DNA of 64,000 bases from Puffinus mauretanicus (taxonomy: Eukaryota; Chordata; Aves; Procellariiformes; Procellariidae). The notes beneath the pieces are model-generated. The model was not told the origin of the DNA. It did no database searches and saw only the letters and a list, made by a program, of their open reading frames with translations. This document shows, piece by piece, positions 35,301-49,000 of the stretch (positions within the stretch are counted from its first letter, which is position 1; the number at the start of each line of letters is the position of its first letter). The stretch is taken from contig JAJKFH010003173.1 of NCBI GenBank assembly GCA_023333565.1, forward strand, positions 434,001 to 498,000, read 5' to 3'. A program made the translations under genes and the position numbers.

Positions 35301-38300
35301 GCGTCCGCCTGCCTAGTGTTCAGCACCGTCTCGGACTTCCACTTGGAGATGCCGGTGGTGAAGGGCACCGGAGCCTGGCTGAGCGGCGAGGCACCCGGCG
35401 GGGCTGGTGGGATGAAGTCTGGAGGAGCCGGTGTGCCGGGGGAGGACAGTGCAGAGGCTGGAGGTGGTGGAGGTGCCATGGCAGGAGGTGGCGGCACCAT
35501 TTCAGGTGGTGGCAGTGGTGGAGGCAGCGTTTCAGGTGGTGGAGGGACCGGCGAGGCTGGAGGTGGTGGCGCAGGTGCCGGTGCCGTTGGAGGGGGTGGC
35601 GGGGGTACCGACGGCGGTGGAGGGATGTCTTCATCCAGGTCATCCCCCTCGAGAGCCTGTGGGCGCAGGTCCCCCACCGAGCTGTACATTCGGTAGTTCC
35701 CATTGATCTGGGAGCCGGAGCCTGCAAGGAAGAGCGAGAGCATGGCAGTGTGAGCACCTTCTCAGTCAGCACCGTGATGGCTAGCGTCGCCCCTGGCCAG
35801 CTGTCCTCCTAGGAAGCCAGTTTATTTTCCTCAGCAGCTGCCTAAAGCTTGTTGAACTGTAACAGCCACTATGCCTCACCCCTTAGAAGTTAATTCATTT
35901 TCAATGACTTCAAAAAATAATTAATAGTAGACTATTTTAGCATGAAAAATCTCATGATCAGACTGTCTGCTCCACAGTTTGATATACACACACTTCCTCC
36001 CCCGAGGGCACAGTACTGCTGAGCGCTTAGCACCAGTCAAGGACTCAGCAGAGAAGATCCCTTACCAAGAGCTGCTTTTTCCTCAAAGTCTTCTGGCACC
36101 GACGGCGTTGGCACAGCCACCCCGTGGGATTCTTGGGCATTCTGCAATAGTTGAGAAAACAGAGCTGTTAGTTTAACGCCCAGGGTATCAGAGCAAAGCG
36201 CTGACAAGCGGGCCCCAGCCTGTATAGCTGGTAATTTGTCTACACAAACAGGAGCCGGATGGGATCCAGGGCCATTTCCGAGACATGGAGGTCCCTGCGG
36301 TAGCTGCTGTTGACAGGGTTTAAGGGGACGAGTGAAGTGACCAAGGTTGCACAAGCCACAGACACAGCTCCCCTGGGCTAGTCAGGTGCAGAGGGGCCGG
36401 AGAGGAGCACGGCTATTTCACATCCAAGCTTAGGGCTCCCCAGCCCAAGATCAGCAGCACTAGTTTCTCACCATTCACGTACCAAGCAAATTTAAGAGCT
36501 CCCACTGGTTTTGTGGGTACCGCTCTCCAGCAAGCACTGCCAGCCCATGCTGCAGTCACGTACACACCGCACTGAAGTCACAGACAGACTTCCAGCTTTT
36601 TGGGAAACTGGCACCAGCATATCTGAACAGTCTGGGGAAAACTGCTACTTGTGTGGTTTGTGTTTCACTCTCAATTACTCCCTTCGCATTCATGCTGAAA
36701 ACTCAGCAGTGCATTTAGCTGGTACAGGACCATGCAATTTAGCAGCCTACACATTTGCGAGGATGCTTACAGCTAGGGCACTTTGGATAATTACAGCCAC
36801 CCACCGTGAGATATTCACGGCACGTTGACTCACCTGGAGTGCTGACCAGGGCTCCTGCCTCCTACACCTGCCAGAAGCAGAAAGCCTCTCCTTTCCTCCA
36901 GTGACTCACTGCTAAGACAGCTCTGCAGAGGGACTGGAGCTGCTCGTGAAACGTACACTAACGCACCCAAGTCACAGCCTGACGCTGAAGCAGGCTGTCA
37001 GCACAGACGTAAGCGGCAAAGCAGCGGACTGGGCTTTCACATACCAGCCTTGGGAGAGACCCATAGCAAGGAAGTAACACCCCGCGAGCAGCGGGAGCTC
37101 ACAGACCCATGGGCGGTGGTCAGGGACATACCGCCCCATTCGCAGGCTCCGGGGTCCACCCTGTTGCACTCCCACTCACCCCGGGCAGCTGTTTGCACTA
37201 GCTGTTAGCCCCTTGTGCAAAGGAAACGTTATCCTGCCATCAGTCTGCACCGCTCAGTGCGGTGGTTTTCTGCATACAAAAGCCGATAATGACTGAGCCT
37301 GTGCCCTTTGCCTTTCACTGGCATTATCACTATCTGTACAAGAGATTGCCATAGTATTCCGAAGTCTCCTCGATCAAAGGTCAAGCTGGGTTTATACAAC
37401 CAGCCCCATGCAGGGCTCAGACAGCACATTAACATTACACACCGCCCTGGGTGTAGTTCAGGAACGTAGGAGCTGCTGGGGCAGAGCTGACTTCAACAGC
37501 AGCAGCCTGGGCTCCTTCAGAAGAGCCCTGGAATCCCCCAGCTTTTGACAAGATAATAAGAAAATACACAAGCTTTGCTTGCAAAGTCTGTCACCCTGCA
37601 GATGACCAAAGATCCTCTATAACCACAAGGGAATGAGCCAGTTATTGGTGAGCCAGGAGAGAGTGAGTGGGAATTCACATTCCTGGGATTGCACAACTGA
37701 TCAGACAACTTGGTGCTGATGGAGAAGCCAAGGTCTGCTGAGGCATTAGGACAGATCTGTTAGAGGCAAAACATCAGACTAGGTGAGCCTTATAGCCCCA
37801 TCTAAACCTCTTTACTGGTCCCAAAGATACAGTACAATGCAGAGGAAAGATCCTTAACTTGAAGACAAAGGCTAACAGAGGCACTTCAAGAGCCGATAAT
37901 GAAATTGTCCAGAGCAATGAGATACCAAAAACCACAAAGAAAAAAACCCAGCAGTTCCCATTTGCTACGGAAATTCATTGCTGCCGGTCTCCAGAGCACA
38001 CTGAGGATACCTGCCCATTTACAGGGAAACAAAGATGTCTGGGCACTGAATTAAAAGCAACATATGCATCACATGTTTGGACAGGAGTAGAAAGGGAATG
38101 ACAGTCGGAAGAGATCTATGCAAAGCTGGAGGAAACAGAGTCCGCAATTCATAAACGAGTAGTAATTTTGGACATGTCACTTCAACAGGTCCTAAAAACT
38201 GGACAAGCCTGTTTCACACCAAAAATTTCTGTTGCAGCTGCTAATGCTCAGCATCTCTCTCAAAAAACACCCATCCTCACGTCACAAGCTGGCTCCTACA

Positions 38301-41300
38301 ATGGAAAGCATCTCCAGAGATGACTAGAAAGATTGTTTCCCTCTCCTGTCTTCGCGAGGGGAGTGCCCAGCCCAGCAAACCTCCAGCTGATTCAGAGCAG
38401 GCTGCTGCGCCCGGGGTGGTGCGCCAGGAACCTGCATTTCCAGTTTGCGGTACCTGAATCAGATTTACGTGTGCCGAGGATCCCGTTGAGGGGAGCTGTC
38501 ACTGTAACCACCAGGAATCGCTTTTCAGCGCTGGAACAGAGTTAGAGATCCCCTGTCCCCAGTGAAGGGGAGCCTGACTGTCCTCACGGTCCCCAGCTCC
38601 CCCGGTCTCTCGGGAGCCCATGCATTAAACGAGCTAGGTTTGAGGCTGCCTGTTACAAAAAACACACCAAAATACAACTGCTTAGCATCCTGGGGTCTCA
38701 GAGAGGCCAAGAATTTCTCCAAATACGAAGAGCCACCCCCAAGCTCCTTGTTTTGAAGCAGAGCTAGGGAAGTTTTGGTGGCTATCTAAAGGAATTTATT
38801 CCCCCAGGATGCCAAAGCTCTGCCCACACCTGCAGTGCCTGGGAAGCGGGGTGGGCAGGGGGACGTGGTGGTACCCAAGAGGCAGGCAGTGAAGCCCCCT
38901 CTCCTGCAATCCCTGCTGCAACTCAGCTCACTGCGCAGCGCGGCACGGCCAAGGGCCAGGCGCTCGGGGGAAGGAAGCTGCTCCGTGTGGGGAGAGCTGC
39001 CGGGCGCGCGGGCACACGAAGCCCGGCGGGCCCGGCTGCCGGGCAGGGTGTGTGCATCCTCCTGACTCACAGCTGGGCAGGCAGCCGCTCCTCAGCCTCC
39101 CCCCGCGCCGGAGAGCGGGTGGGTGGAAAGAAAGGGTTAAAGCAGGAGCTGCAGAACAGCCCAGTGCAAGTATGTATGTGGCAGCAGAAGCGTCTGTGCC
39201 AAATCAAATCATATCAAACCTAATCAAAATAATGCAAATATCCAACACAGACTGGTCCTTAAAGAGTGTTGCTTATTCCTACTAATTTCTTCAGTTAAAC
39301 CTGTTACTCTTGGAAGAGAAGCACAGCGAGAGGGACTCTCACAAGGGCAATTGAGGGGAAAAAAGCCCCAGGGCCAGCTGTGCCTCTGCAGGCAGCAGGA
39401 AAGCACCGTGGTGACAGCCCTGAGTATTTATTCCAGGGACATTTGTGCTGTTTATTCCTCTACCACATACACTTCCACCAGTAAAGCATTTGAAAGCTCT
39501 AAAAAGATGCAAAAGGCCAGTTGCACTCTAAAAACTGGTGATATGGGGTGCCAGCTATGATCACACTCCCAAGCCTGTGCTACTGGAGAGGAGTTTCTCA
39601 GGCACCAGTCCTGTAGTTACTTGACCCAGAGCCCAGGCGAGATTTTTCACCCGTTGTGATCTTTTGGAAGGCATCACAGAGGGCAAACCCCTTTGTGGAA
39701 CCTGTGTAACGTCATAACTTCCTAATTATGCTCTCAAATAGATATATAAACTCCTTCCCCCCCCGCAGCTGTCCTCCAGATGACACCTGCACAACCCCAT
39801 TAACTCCTAATTGCACCCGGGTGACAGCAGACCAGCCTGGTTTCTGCTGAAGGTGATGGCTGCTCTAAAGGACCAGGATGTACGAGGAAAAACATCCCTT
39901 GCTCTCAGAGGATTTCCTCGTCAAGACCAAGAGCTTTTACTGTCTTAAGTGACCTTCAGTGACCTGCCTGTATCACTTCAGAGTTAGCTATTGCCATCTC
40001 CAAAATATCGCTGAGCAATCATGTCCCTCGCTGTACTCTTTAGGGGATAAGACCTTTGGAAAGGTGCATTACGTGGGGGAGGAAAGCTTGCTCAGCACAC
40101 ACAGCATCGGAGCATCGAAGCCAGAAACGACCACATGTGGCTTCTGGAGGCAGCAGGAGGGTCCCCGCTGGGTTAAAGCCACCTCTGGGTCCAGCTGTGT
40201 TGGCACTTGCTGCTTCGGTCCCTGCAGTGGTAGCGCTGCAGGGAACGGTTTCCCTCATATAGAGATTGGAAAATCAGGCTCTGCACAGACACCTCCTGCA
40301 TCGCCTCCTCGTTCCACTGCTGTAAACAGGACACAGTTTTGCTAATGCTCTCTCCAGCGACATGCCTGATCCAGAGAGCGATACTGCCAGTAGCGGTTAG
40401 ATAAAATGCAGTGCAAGCCAGATCTATCATCTACGTGCTCAGCAATTTTTTTTTTAATTGAAAATACAAGTCTGATGATGCTTACGTCTCTCGCCTGAGT
40501 ATCTTGCCTATGTCCAACACAAGCCTTGAACTCAGATCACCTCCTAATCCCTCGTATCCAGCATTATTATAGAGTGGGTTTGCTTTTCATTTATTTTCTT
40601 CCCTCAGGTAGGGGATGAGAGCAGCAGCCAGCCCAGCTGGTTCTGGGCACCAGTTACACGCACTGCCATAACGAATCCCAGCGGGGAGCCGGATACTCAC
40701 GAGGGGTAAGAAAGTCAGCAGCGGCCGGACTCTTGGACGAGGTTTAAGCGTTGCTGTGCCAGAGTCGGTCGTTGTCCCAAAGCGATTGTCACCGTAGTAC
40801 ACTTCAATCACATCACCTGAGGGGAAGAGAAGACGACTGTTAGCAGCAGCACTGCGTTCGAGGCAACAGGAAAAACAACATTGGACACCACCTAATTTTA
40901 AAAAGTGCTGTGAAGGATTTGCTGTATCAGCTCCCAGGAATGGGCAAAACCTGTCAGATTCTGATCCCCCATCAGAGGAGTATCTGCGTGTTTTGGAGCC
41001 GAGTTGAAGATGGGAGGAGAAAGGTCTCAGGTGAGCGGGACCCCCGGGCAGGCGCTGGCAGCCCTGGCACACACCCGCAGGGTGCAGAGACCCTTCCCAG
41101 AGCTCCAGACGCTGGAGTTTAAAGTCTCTTCCGAGAGGCTTATTTCTAATACTAGCTAACTTAAATTTACCTCAGGAGGGTCAAAAGTTAACACAAGCAC
41201 TCCATTCACTCCCCACCCAGATTACGTTTAGGGAAGGAAAATGCTTCAGGAGCAACTGGCTCAGCTCTTTATAGTGCGGCGAGGCTCCGACACCCAGGAG

Positions 41301-44300
41301 AGCAGGAGGGGGGTCCAGGGCAGGTGCCTGCAGAGGTGACAAACCAGCTCGTAAGCACGGGCAGGATCTGATCTTGGCCGATCCGTCAGTGGCTGGAACT
41401 GGGGGGAGGCAGCAGCAGAGTCTAACCACCATCCACGCCAACTGGAGAGAGCGAGCTCCTGCCCTTCCTCGCCTGCCGACCGCTCTGTGGGCAGAGCGGT
41501 TGCATCAAAGCGCAGAGTTAATTACAGGTTCTTCGCTCAGCCCTATCATGACAACAGGTCCCTGTCACTTATGCAGCGGAGAGGGACAGCGGAGGTGTCC
41601 CTGACCCCTGGCTGCCCGCCGGCAGCGGCACCGTCCCTCGGGACTCCCGCTGGCTTGTGCCGAGCAGGACCGGGGCGAGCGGAGGGGAACGCCTCGCTGC
41701 GCTGCTCGGACACGGCGATGGAAACGGGACGCACAGGGGCTTCCCAAGGGGGTTTTTCCCCCTCCGTGTTTTGCTGCCAGCGGCTGAGGGCAGTGGGAGG
41801 GAGGTGCCACGGCTGCTCTCCCTGCTGTGGACGGACACCACCAGCGCCCACAGCACCCTTCTGCATGCTGCTGGAGCAATTTGTTGATGCTATTGGCACT
41901 GGAGGACAAATTGTGCTTGCCACAACACTTTCACACTTCAGCCTGCCTTACAGAGAAATGCTCTGAATGTCTTTCCATGAAATACCACCATGAATGGAGA
42001 TGCTATGGCAGAAAGGCAGTCTCAGAGCCCTGGTGTTACACGCAGGAGAAGCCATCAGGTACTCCTGGTTCCCAGCCCTGTGCTTTTACCTTGAACCACA
42101 CCTTTTGGGCCGGTTTATTTCTGACAGTGAATAAAGCTCATAAAATTAGTTTAATTACGTTCTTTGTGTCTGATTAACAGCATGAATTAACAAGCAGAAG
42201 CACTGAAGCATGTAAACCCCACCTTGGCTGGAAGGAGATACACAAATAATTCGTAGCCAAGGAGACCAACATTAAAGAAAATACGAGGGTTTGAGGAAGG
42301 AGGGGGAAAGCGACCGAAATGGCTGTGATCAGAGAGAAAACTCTGCAGGAGTGTTCCCACCTAACAGATTTCGATAGTGGTTTCAGTGAGAAGGAAGAAG
42401 CAACCAACCTCCCCCTCCGCACCAAAACACAAACACCAAGAAGTAAACGGCTTTTTTTCTTTTTTCCCCCTAAAAAGTTTGGAAGCAGTGCTCAAACCTG
42501 ACCCCATGCTACAGTGTGAAGCACAAAACCAGTTTCTCTCAAGTATCGTACAGCAATTAAAAGCCAAGGAGCAGAAAGGTGAAGGTTATGTAAGTTCCGC
42601 AGACAGGCAAAGGGGCTGGGCTGCATTTCTGAGCCTCTGAAACCCGAGGGCTGCGCTCGCTGAAGCGGGACTGCCTGTCCGAGGAGCCTGCTGCACCCCA
42701 GAGTCCCTGACCGAGACCGTGCGAGCAACCGGCCACTGCCACAGCCCCAGCCAGTGTCCCCACTCCCTCTTGAGTGTCCCTGCTCCCTCACAGGCACAGC
42801 CTGGTCCCTCCATACGCTGCTGGACCCAGCTCGTGCAAGTGGAACCCATGACCGGGGTCCCCAACCCATCATAGACTGCCATGGCATGTAGTTGTGGTTG
42901 TCACTAACTCTCTGCCCTCCTTGGACGGATAGAGATCAGGCAAGAAGCTCACAAAGGAACAGAGCTTTACACTGAGCTTAGTGAAAAAAAAAAAGGAGAG
43001 CAAATACTCGTGTGTGTATTCCCACAGAAGAAAAGCACTTGCATGAACACCTGGAATGAAGAACTGACCACACCAGGTTCTGGGCATGAGCTACCACAGC
43101 CTCTGCGGAAGGTATGGGTTTGGAGGCAGATGAATTCTGCATAACCTTGAGACATGCCACTGAGTCCAGCAAGCATGTAAGCTTTTCCTTTCTCCCACCC
43201 ACTACACCACAAGTTACCCTGGGATACACCCAGGAGTATCCATCATCCTATCACTGTCCTTACGGTCAGTCACGACTTCCTTTCCCTTATCCCAAACTTC
43301 TAAAGGGATTCTTTACAAAAAGGACATTTTCTTTAGCTTTCAAAATACTAACCAGCCTGCACTTCAGTTAGTGTGGTCTTACCAACGGTTTAACACCTCC
43401 CTGCCTGTGAGGGGCCCAAGCGCAAAGGAGGAGCTGCTGGAGTCCCGAGGATGGCAGAGATGCCAGCAAATTATTATTATTTTTGCATAACCCCTTGGGT
43501 GACCCCACATTTGGCGAGTAAGCAGCAAGAATTAAGGCCAATGCAACGTGAGAGTTTGGATTCAGACAGCTTTGTGGAACAGCGATAGAGTAGTTCAGAG
43601 ACTTGAAACGACGACAGTTTTACATTAAACAAGACACTAGGTAAACTCAATGAGAAACCGGATTAAAGATCACAAGGTCTTTGATCCTAGATTACTAAGC
43701 ATCACTAACCTGAATGCATTTAATTAAAGTAAAATGAAGTGCTTGTAGTTGTGTTTTCTTTGCTAGATAAACAGGACTTGCCTGCTAAGAGCCTGTCACC
43801 AGTAAGACCTGTGCTCTGCGAGCTTCTTTTCCTGGAAGGAGGAATCAGGAAACACGCCTTCGGAGGCTGTCAGAAGCGGCTGGCCCCAACTACGCTTTGG
43901 CCACTTGTTGACATTCAACCTGTTCTGGAGACGTTTGTGTCCTCTCAGTCATGGGAAATAAAATAAGCAATCTGCAACACAGGTAATGGAACTTCTTCCT
44001 ACTTCAAGGTTGCATCACCTGGAGTAGGCGTAGCAGGTTTGACGCCGGGGTATCCACAGCTCACAGCGAGGAGGCGGCATCAGTCACTGTATTCAGGAAT
44101 CTCTGAGTCAGTGACATGCAAACCTACACCCATTCCACATTGCTTAACTTGTGTTTACTTTGTATGAAAAACTAAGGTGGGGATTAGCAGAAGCAGTGGA
44201 CTCCTTTTGGCAGCATCGATGGCATGAAGCTATGCGGCAAATATTCAACAAACAGGGCCAGGGATGGGGCTTCACAAGAGCGTGGCACTGTGGAAGTCAG

Positions 44301-45689
44301 GATATGATAAAATCTGCCCCTTGGACTGCTTAGCTGTGAGCGTGCTGTTCCTCGCAACGAGCCCACACCTTAGCACACGTTACCCCGAACATGGTCACTC
44401 AGCTTCTATGTGTCACGCTACCCTACACAAATTAAATTAATGATATAAATGCGAAGAGGATGCTAAGGAGTGATTCAATAGCCTTTATTTATGCTCAGAT
44501 TTCAAGGACTGCTGGCTTTTACTTTGCAAGCTGATCCACACAGCAGTTCCCCACACCTGAAAGGAATGCCTTTGTACTGCAATTGCAGCCACAGAAATCA
44601 GGCTTGTAATAAGCAGACACAGCGACTTTTTTTTTTTTTTTTTTTTTAAATCCAAACCACATCAGAGGGAGGCTTGAATCCTCCTCAGATTTACAACAGT
44701 TAGAAATCAGCAATTTTCCTTTTGTGTTTAAGAGTTGCATGAAACTCTCCGTCACATTTTCATTTTATCTTAGTTTCACAGCTTGGCCTTCAGGGTGTAA
44801 CCACCTTGCAATAGCTTTAATGGACACTGCTTCACAGCACACAGCTCAGCACGCGGCGCTTCCATTTTTAAGCTTGGAAGTGGTTATTGGAATCTTACAG
44901 CCACCAAACTTCATCCACAAACTGCTATCTTTTATCTACCTGGCTCCATTACTATTAATTTGGCTCCCTCCTACATGTGCCTCCAGGGCACAGTATTGCA
45001 ATTAAAACCACAAAGAAATACAAATAAATCCTGAGGAATATGCAACCCTCAACTCCCCCCTCGCACGCAGTCCTTCAAGAAACAGGTTTACAAGTAAATA
45101 ACTAATAGCTGGGAAGGAGCAGATCAAACATGGCGTGGGAAAGAGCTCCTGGAAGCAATGAAACAGATTCTCAACTATTTATCAGCCTGCTTTAGTCAAG
45201 TTGAACTCCCCGGAGCGGATTACGGCCCCGTGGGAGCAGCGAGCTGGTCCCGAGCAGCGGGTGCGGAGCCCCCGCGCCTTCCTCCGCGGCTGCGGGGCTC
45301 GCTCCAGCTGCGGGCCCGCGGGAGCGCAGGTTTCAACTTGCGCTGCTCTAACCCAGCCCTACCGAACGCCTCCCGGAGTTTCCCAACCAGGCGGTGAACG
45401 AGCCGCCGCCGCTCCCCGGCCCCGGCCGGCCCCTTCGCCCGCCGGGACCGGCCCGTTCCCGCACCGCCGTCACGCGCGGCCTCGCACGGAGCTCCCAGCG
45501 GCCGCGGCGGGGCAAACCGGAGGAGGAGGAGGAGAGACACTGACCGGTGCCACCCGCGCTGTCCGCCGTCACCTCCTGCGTGAAGATCCAGGGCGGGTTG
45601 GTGGCGAAGAGGGAAGCGGCGGCGGGGCTGGCGTGGCGCTTCCCGAAGAGGCGGCTGAAGGTGCCCTGCACGGAGTGGTGCTTCTTCAT
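32323..45689 (-). CDS. C6orf132: C6orf132-like proline-rich protein, complete
   Basis: Five coding exons on the minus strand: 45689-45545, 40816-40701, 36141-36066, 35721-32829 and 32428-32323. Phases agree and the sum is 3,336 bases, 1,111 residues; human has roughly 1,190. The protein opens MKKHHSVQGTFSRLFGK, then TNPPWIFTQE, YYGDNRF, RPRVRPLLTFLPLNAQE, AVPTPSVP and YSSVGDLRP. Polyproline runs occupy about residues 145-235. Further conserved pieces are FPRSFKVPPP, two related helices (LSRLRHELSALL near 437 and MKIRNELEAVL near 545), VERGSPMALLLAARQRAQ near 735, IPPPPEFSN near 887, LIKKRLYVSEP near 985 and a C-terminal FTVRPGARQPISYAYQ. These match my recollection of human C6orf132 in order, and the gene also lies next to GUCA1A there. 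No biochemical role is established to my knowledge. Polyproline repeats and short amphipathic helices suggest binding to SH3, EVH1 or profilin-type partners (inference). Introns 1 and 2 (about 4.7 and 4.6 kb) hold no other exon I can support. Confidence 0.93.
44627..44647. repeat. Poly-T tract of 21 bases in C6orf132 intron 1
   Basis: An uninterrupted T run on the plus strand, which reads as A on the transcribed C6orf132 strand. No attached retroposon body was recognised. Confidence 0.75.
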
Positions 45690-46075
45690 CCTGGCGAGCC
45701 TGGCGCTGCCCGCCGCGCTCCCAGCCGGGCAGCCCCGCCGCGGCAGGCGGGCGCGGGGCCGGGGCCGCTGCCACAGCGGCTGCGGGGCGGGGGCGGGCCG
45801 GGCCGGGCCCACCTGGCCCCACCTTCGGCCCCTCCCTCCGCCCAGGTGCGTCCCGCCGCACCGGCAGCCGCCAGCCCGGGGCCGCGCAGCTCCTCCTGCC
45901 CGGCGGAGGAAGCCCCGCTGCCCCCGCGGGTCGTTACGAGGCTCCCCGGAGCTGAGCTGGCCTCCCAGCCCGAGGGGCTTCTGCAGCCGCGAAGGGGCTG
46001 GGGGTCCCCGTGCCGCGGGCGGGAGCGGGGCTGTTGTCCGCCCCGTCCCGCTGCTGGGGAGCGTGGGTAAGACAA
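45230..46075. promoter_or_regulatory. CpG island over the C6orf132 first exon
   Basis: CG-dense sequence covers the first coding exon of C6orf132 (45689-45545) and extends about 400 bases upstream of its start codon and 300 bases into intron 1. It is the likely promoter. The long overlapping open frames here come from base composition, not extra genes. Confidence 0.7.
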
Positions 46076-49000
46076 GAACCTCGAGGGTCAGCGGGGTCCG
46101 CGGTGTAAATGTAGCTGGACATCTGGTTCCTCTTAAAAAAACCCAATCCAACACAAACTATCAATCTTTTCAAGCTGGTCGTATACTGAACATTTAGGTT
46201 TGAGAGTTTTGATCTTTCTCTCACTGTTTATCTGTTTATTCGCCTGCTGCTGTAGTCCTGACTGGAGGGCTGGGCTCCCCCCAAGACTTTCTGCGTACCC
46301 ATTTGCGCAGTGCGTTGGGACCTGAAGTTCCTGTCTGGGATCTGCAAGTGTCCTTGCAATACAAGGAAATGTCAGCCAGAGTCAGGGGAAGCCAAACTGT
46401 AATCCTTTCCCTCTGCTGTGTGTACGCTAGAAAGCAAATTAGCACTGAGTTTTTAGGAGGTGTCTTACTAAACGGTAAAGCCCCCCGCCTCTACGCATAT
46501 GAGCCCCTGCGCAGATCCATACTGTCTTCGGTGGGACCATGCACTGCCAGATGCGACCTGCATTGTGTTATTAGGGCTTGGGATTTTTTTGATACAAAAG
46601 CTTAAAGACAGTGGGACTTGACCCCAAATCATTTCTTGTTTCAGGTACAAAAGCAAGTGTCTAGCATTGCCAACAATTTTCTGTGTCATGCAAGTGAAAA
46701 CTGAGAGTTAATGAGTAACATTGGTTATTAATAAATGCTGGGATTTCTGGAAAACTTTAAACCCCAAATAGCTGTCGAAACACTAATTCTGAAACACAGC
46801 TTCAGGGTAAGGTCATCCTGTCTTATATCTATTTCTATTTCCACCACATTTTGAGAGTGAAAATGATAACAGATTTCTTTTTTCAGTGATAAATATCACT
46901 TATTTAATCACTTTGAAATTATGCTTTTCACAACCTTTTCTTGCTGCAAAGTACAAATTAGGGCCACACATTAAATCACCCGGGAACAATGAAAAATGAG
47001 TACTGTTACGATATTTCAAAAGGAAAATCTAATCATGGCATAAATTGTCAGGCAGCACTTAAATAAAGTGAATTAACATGAATGGCAAACGGGGAAAGAA
47101 AAGGAGAGTTAAAATGTCATACCACATGGATTCAATATTGTGGTTGTAATATAGGGGTTATAATTATTTAAGACAGTTTTCAGAGAATTTAGCCTGGTCT
47201 GCAGGCGTGCAGCTCCATCCACCTGGTCGGACGCCTTTTCCCGGCCGGGAGTGAGGAGGCTCCGTGGGGAGCCTGCGCGCAGCTCCTGCTGCCGCTCCTG
47301 AATCCGCTCTAGGAGCAGCGGGTGATGCCGAAGGGACAGCTCTGTGCCGTGCACAAGGCCTGCAATTAGTGGGACTCGCACCCTTTCTGACAGTTATCTT
47401 AACTGCTGTTTGTGTGAGACAGGGAAAGGAAACAATCCTGCAAATCCTGCAAACATTTGCACGAGCGTGACTCCTGCACGCCCGGAGCTCGCTGCACAGG
47501 GAACACACCGCAGGGCCATGCAGTCGTGGTTTAGCTGAGGTCGTAGTAAAAGGGATAATCCTGCCTGCAGATTAGAGTGGTAATAGGATGGAAACTGAAA
47601 CAACGTTCCTCCTGAGAGGGCGGTGCTGGACCAGCGCTGTGCAGGAACCCACCTAGCTGAGACATTTAAAGAAAATTGACTGGCACCTCTCGAAAGCAGA
47701 AACCAGATGAAATGAGGGACCCACTCGCTACTGGAAAGACAAAGGAGACAATATCTTTGCAAGACAGGCAAGGCGTACATGCTCGCTGATATTCACAGTC
47801 TTTGACTGAACAAATTGAACAGGATATACAGAGAGACAAAGTCAAGGAAAAGGGGAAGGAGAAGAGGAACTATTTTAAGAAGAGAAGCCAATAAAATCCC
47901 ATGGAATGAGAAAGCCTGGGCTCCTGCACGAAGGCGTCCCACAAAATGTCATTACACAAAGAGACTTCTGAGGGGCCGCACAGCTGCTGCGATGCTCTGC
48001 GGGAATGGGAAAGTGTGGTTCAGCTCCCGAGGTGTTCCTCTACCCCCGGGGCGGGGGCAGGGGGGACTCCAAAGCAGCACCCATGAGCTCCGGGGGCGCT
48101 GAGCCGTAGCCGTCCCACCCAACCAACGATGGTTTTGCCTCACCCTGGGTGGTGAGCGTAGGAAAACATATTCCTCACAACATGAAGGGATGTGTGTTTT
48201 GAGTTTGAATTTATTATCCCATTGAACACAAGCTGGTAAACAATTCTGCAAGAGCTCATGTGCACACTCCTGTTTATTTGTTCTAGATGAAAAATATTTG
48301 TTCTTTACCTTCCACCTCCCAGTAAAGCGTGGACCTCCCCCCTGAAGCCCAGAACAAGCTCAGGACTAGCAAGAAGCGCGTGCTAGGTGTGGTGCTGGGC
48401 GGGCTGACTTCTGCAAAGTGCAAACTCAAAAGATGTGGAAAAGATGCCCAGTTTGGTGGCATGGCTGTATTTTTAAGGGAGGACGACTGCCACTCGCCAT
48501 GATTTTCTGAGCGACAGAGGCCACCAGCGAAAGGGACGGGTGGGTTGGGCTGGGCACAAAGCACGGGAAAGCACTTGGAAGATCGCCAGCAGATTTTATG
48601 GCATAGAAATAGCCATGTGAGCACTGCTCTGATGTAACACACCGCAGTGTGAGGCTGCCTTTGATCCTAATATGGGTAAACACCTCAGAACAATCTGCCT
48701 TTGCATCAGCGTGAGGAGCTGCACCCTGCAGATGCAGATCTTTCCCTGCTGTGCTCGCAGGTGTGCGAAGTGCTTGTGCAGCGCAGCTCCCCGGCCGGAC
48801 CCGGAGGAGGGAGGGAGGGATGGGAGGAGAAACCCTCGTGCGTGGCTGCAGAACAGCAAGCTGCACCTGTGGAAAGAGAAACAGCTCCTGTCTAGAGGGG
48901 GGAGCGGGTCCGCGCTGCCAAGGCCACATTTCGGTGCGAGTCTTCCCCTGTCCCAGCCACCCAGGAGAAACAGCACCCTCCTAAAGCACCCTCCATGGTC

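Noticed and set aside
35722..35743. In-frame start for the large C6orf132 open frame at 35743
   Set aside because: The bases before 35721 form a splice acceptor (ctcttccttgcag), and the upstream exons at 36066, 40701 and 45545 join in phase and match the human N-terminus. The internal ATG is intronic.
34604..35812. 402-codon plus-strand open frame opposite C6orf132
   Set aside because: It is the complement of proline-rich codons and reads as W/R/G-rich repeats. This is the expected shadow of a GC-rich coding exon.
37735..37815. Possible third CR1-like fragment (GACTAGGTGAGCC run)
   Set aside because: Only a short, weak resemblance to the CR1 3' phrase. I could not extend it enough to call it.
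45201..46197. Long overlapping open frames on both strands around the C6orf132 first exon
   Set aside because: They lie in a CpG island where stop codons are rare, and their sequences are Pro/Ala/Arg/Gly-rich without any recognisable motif.
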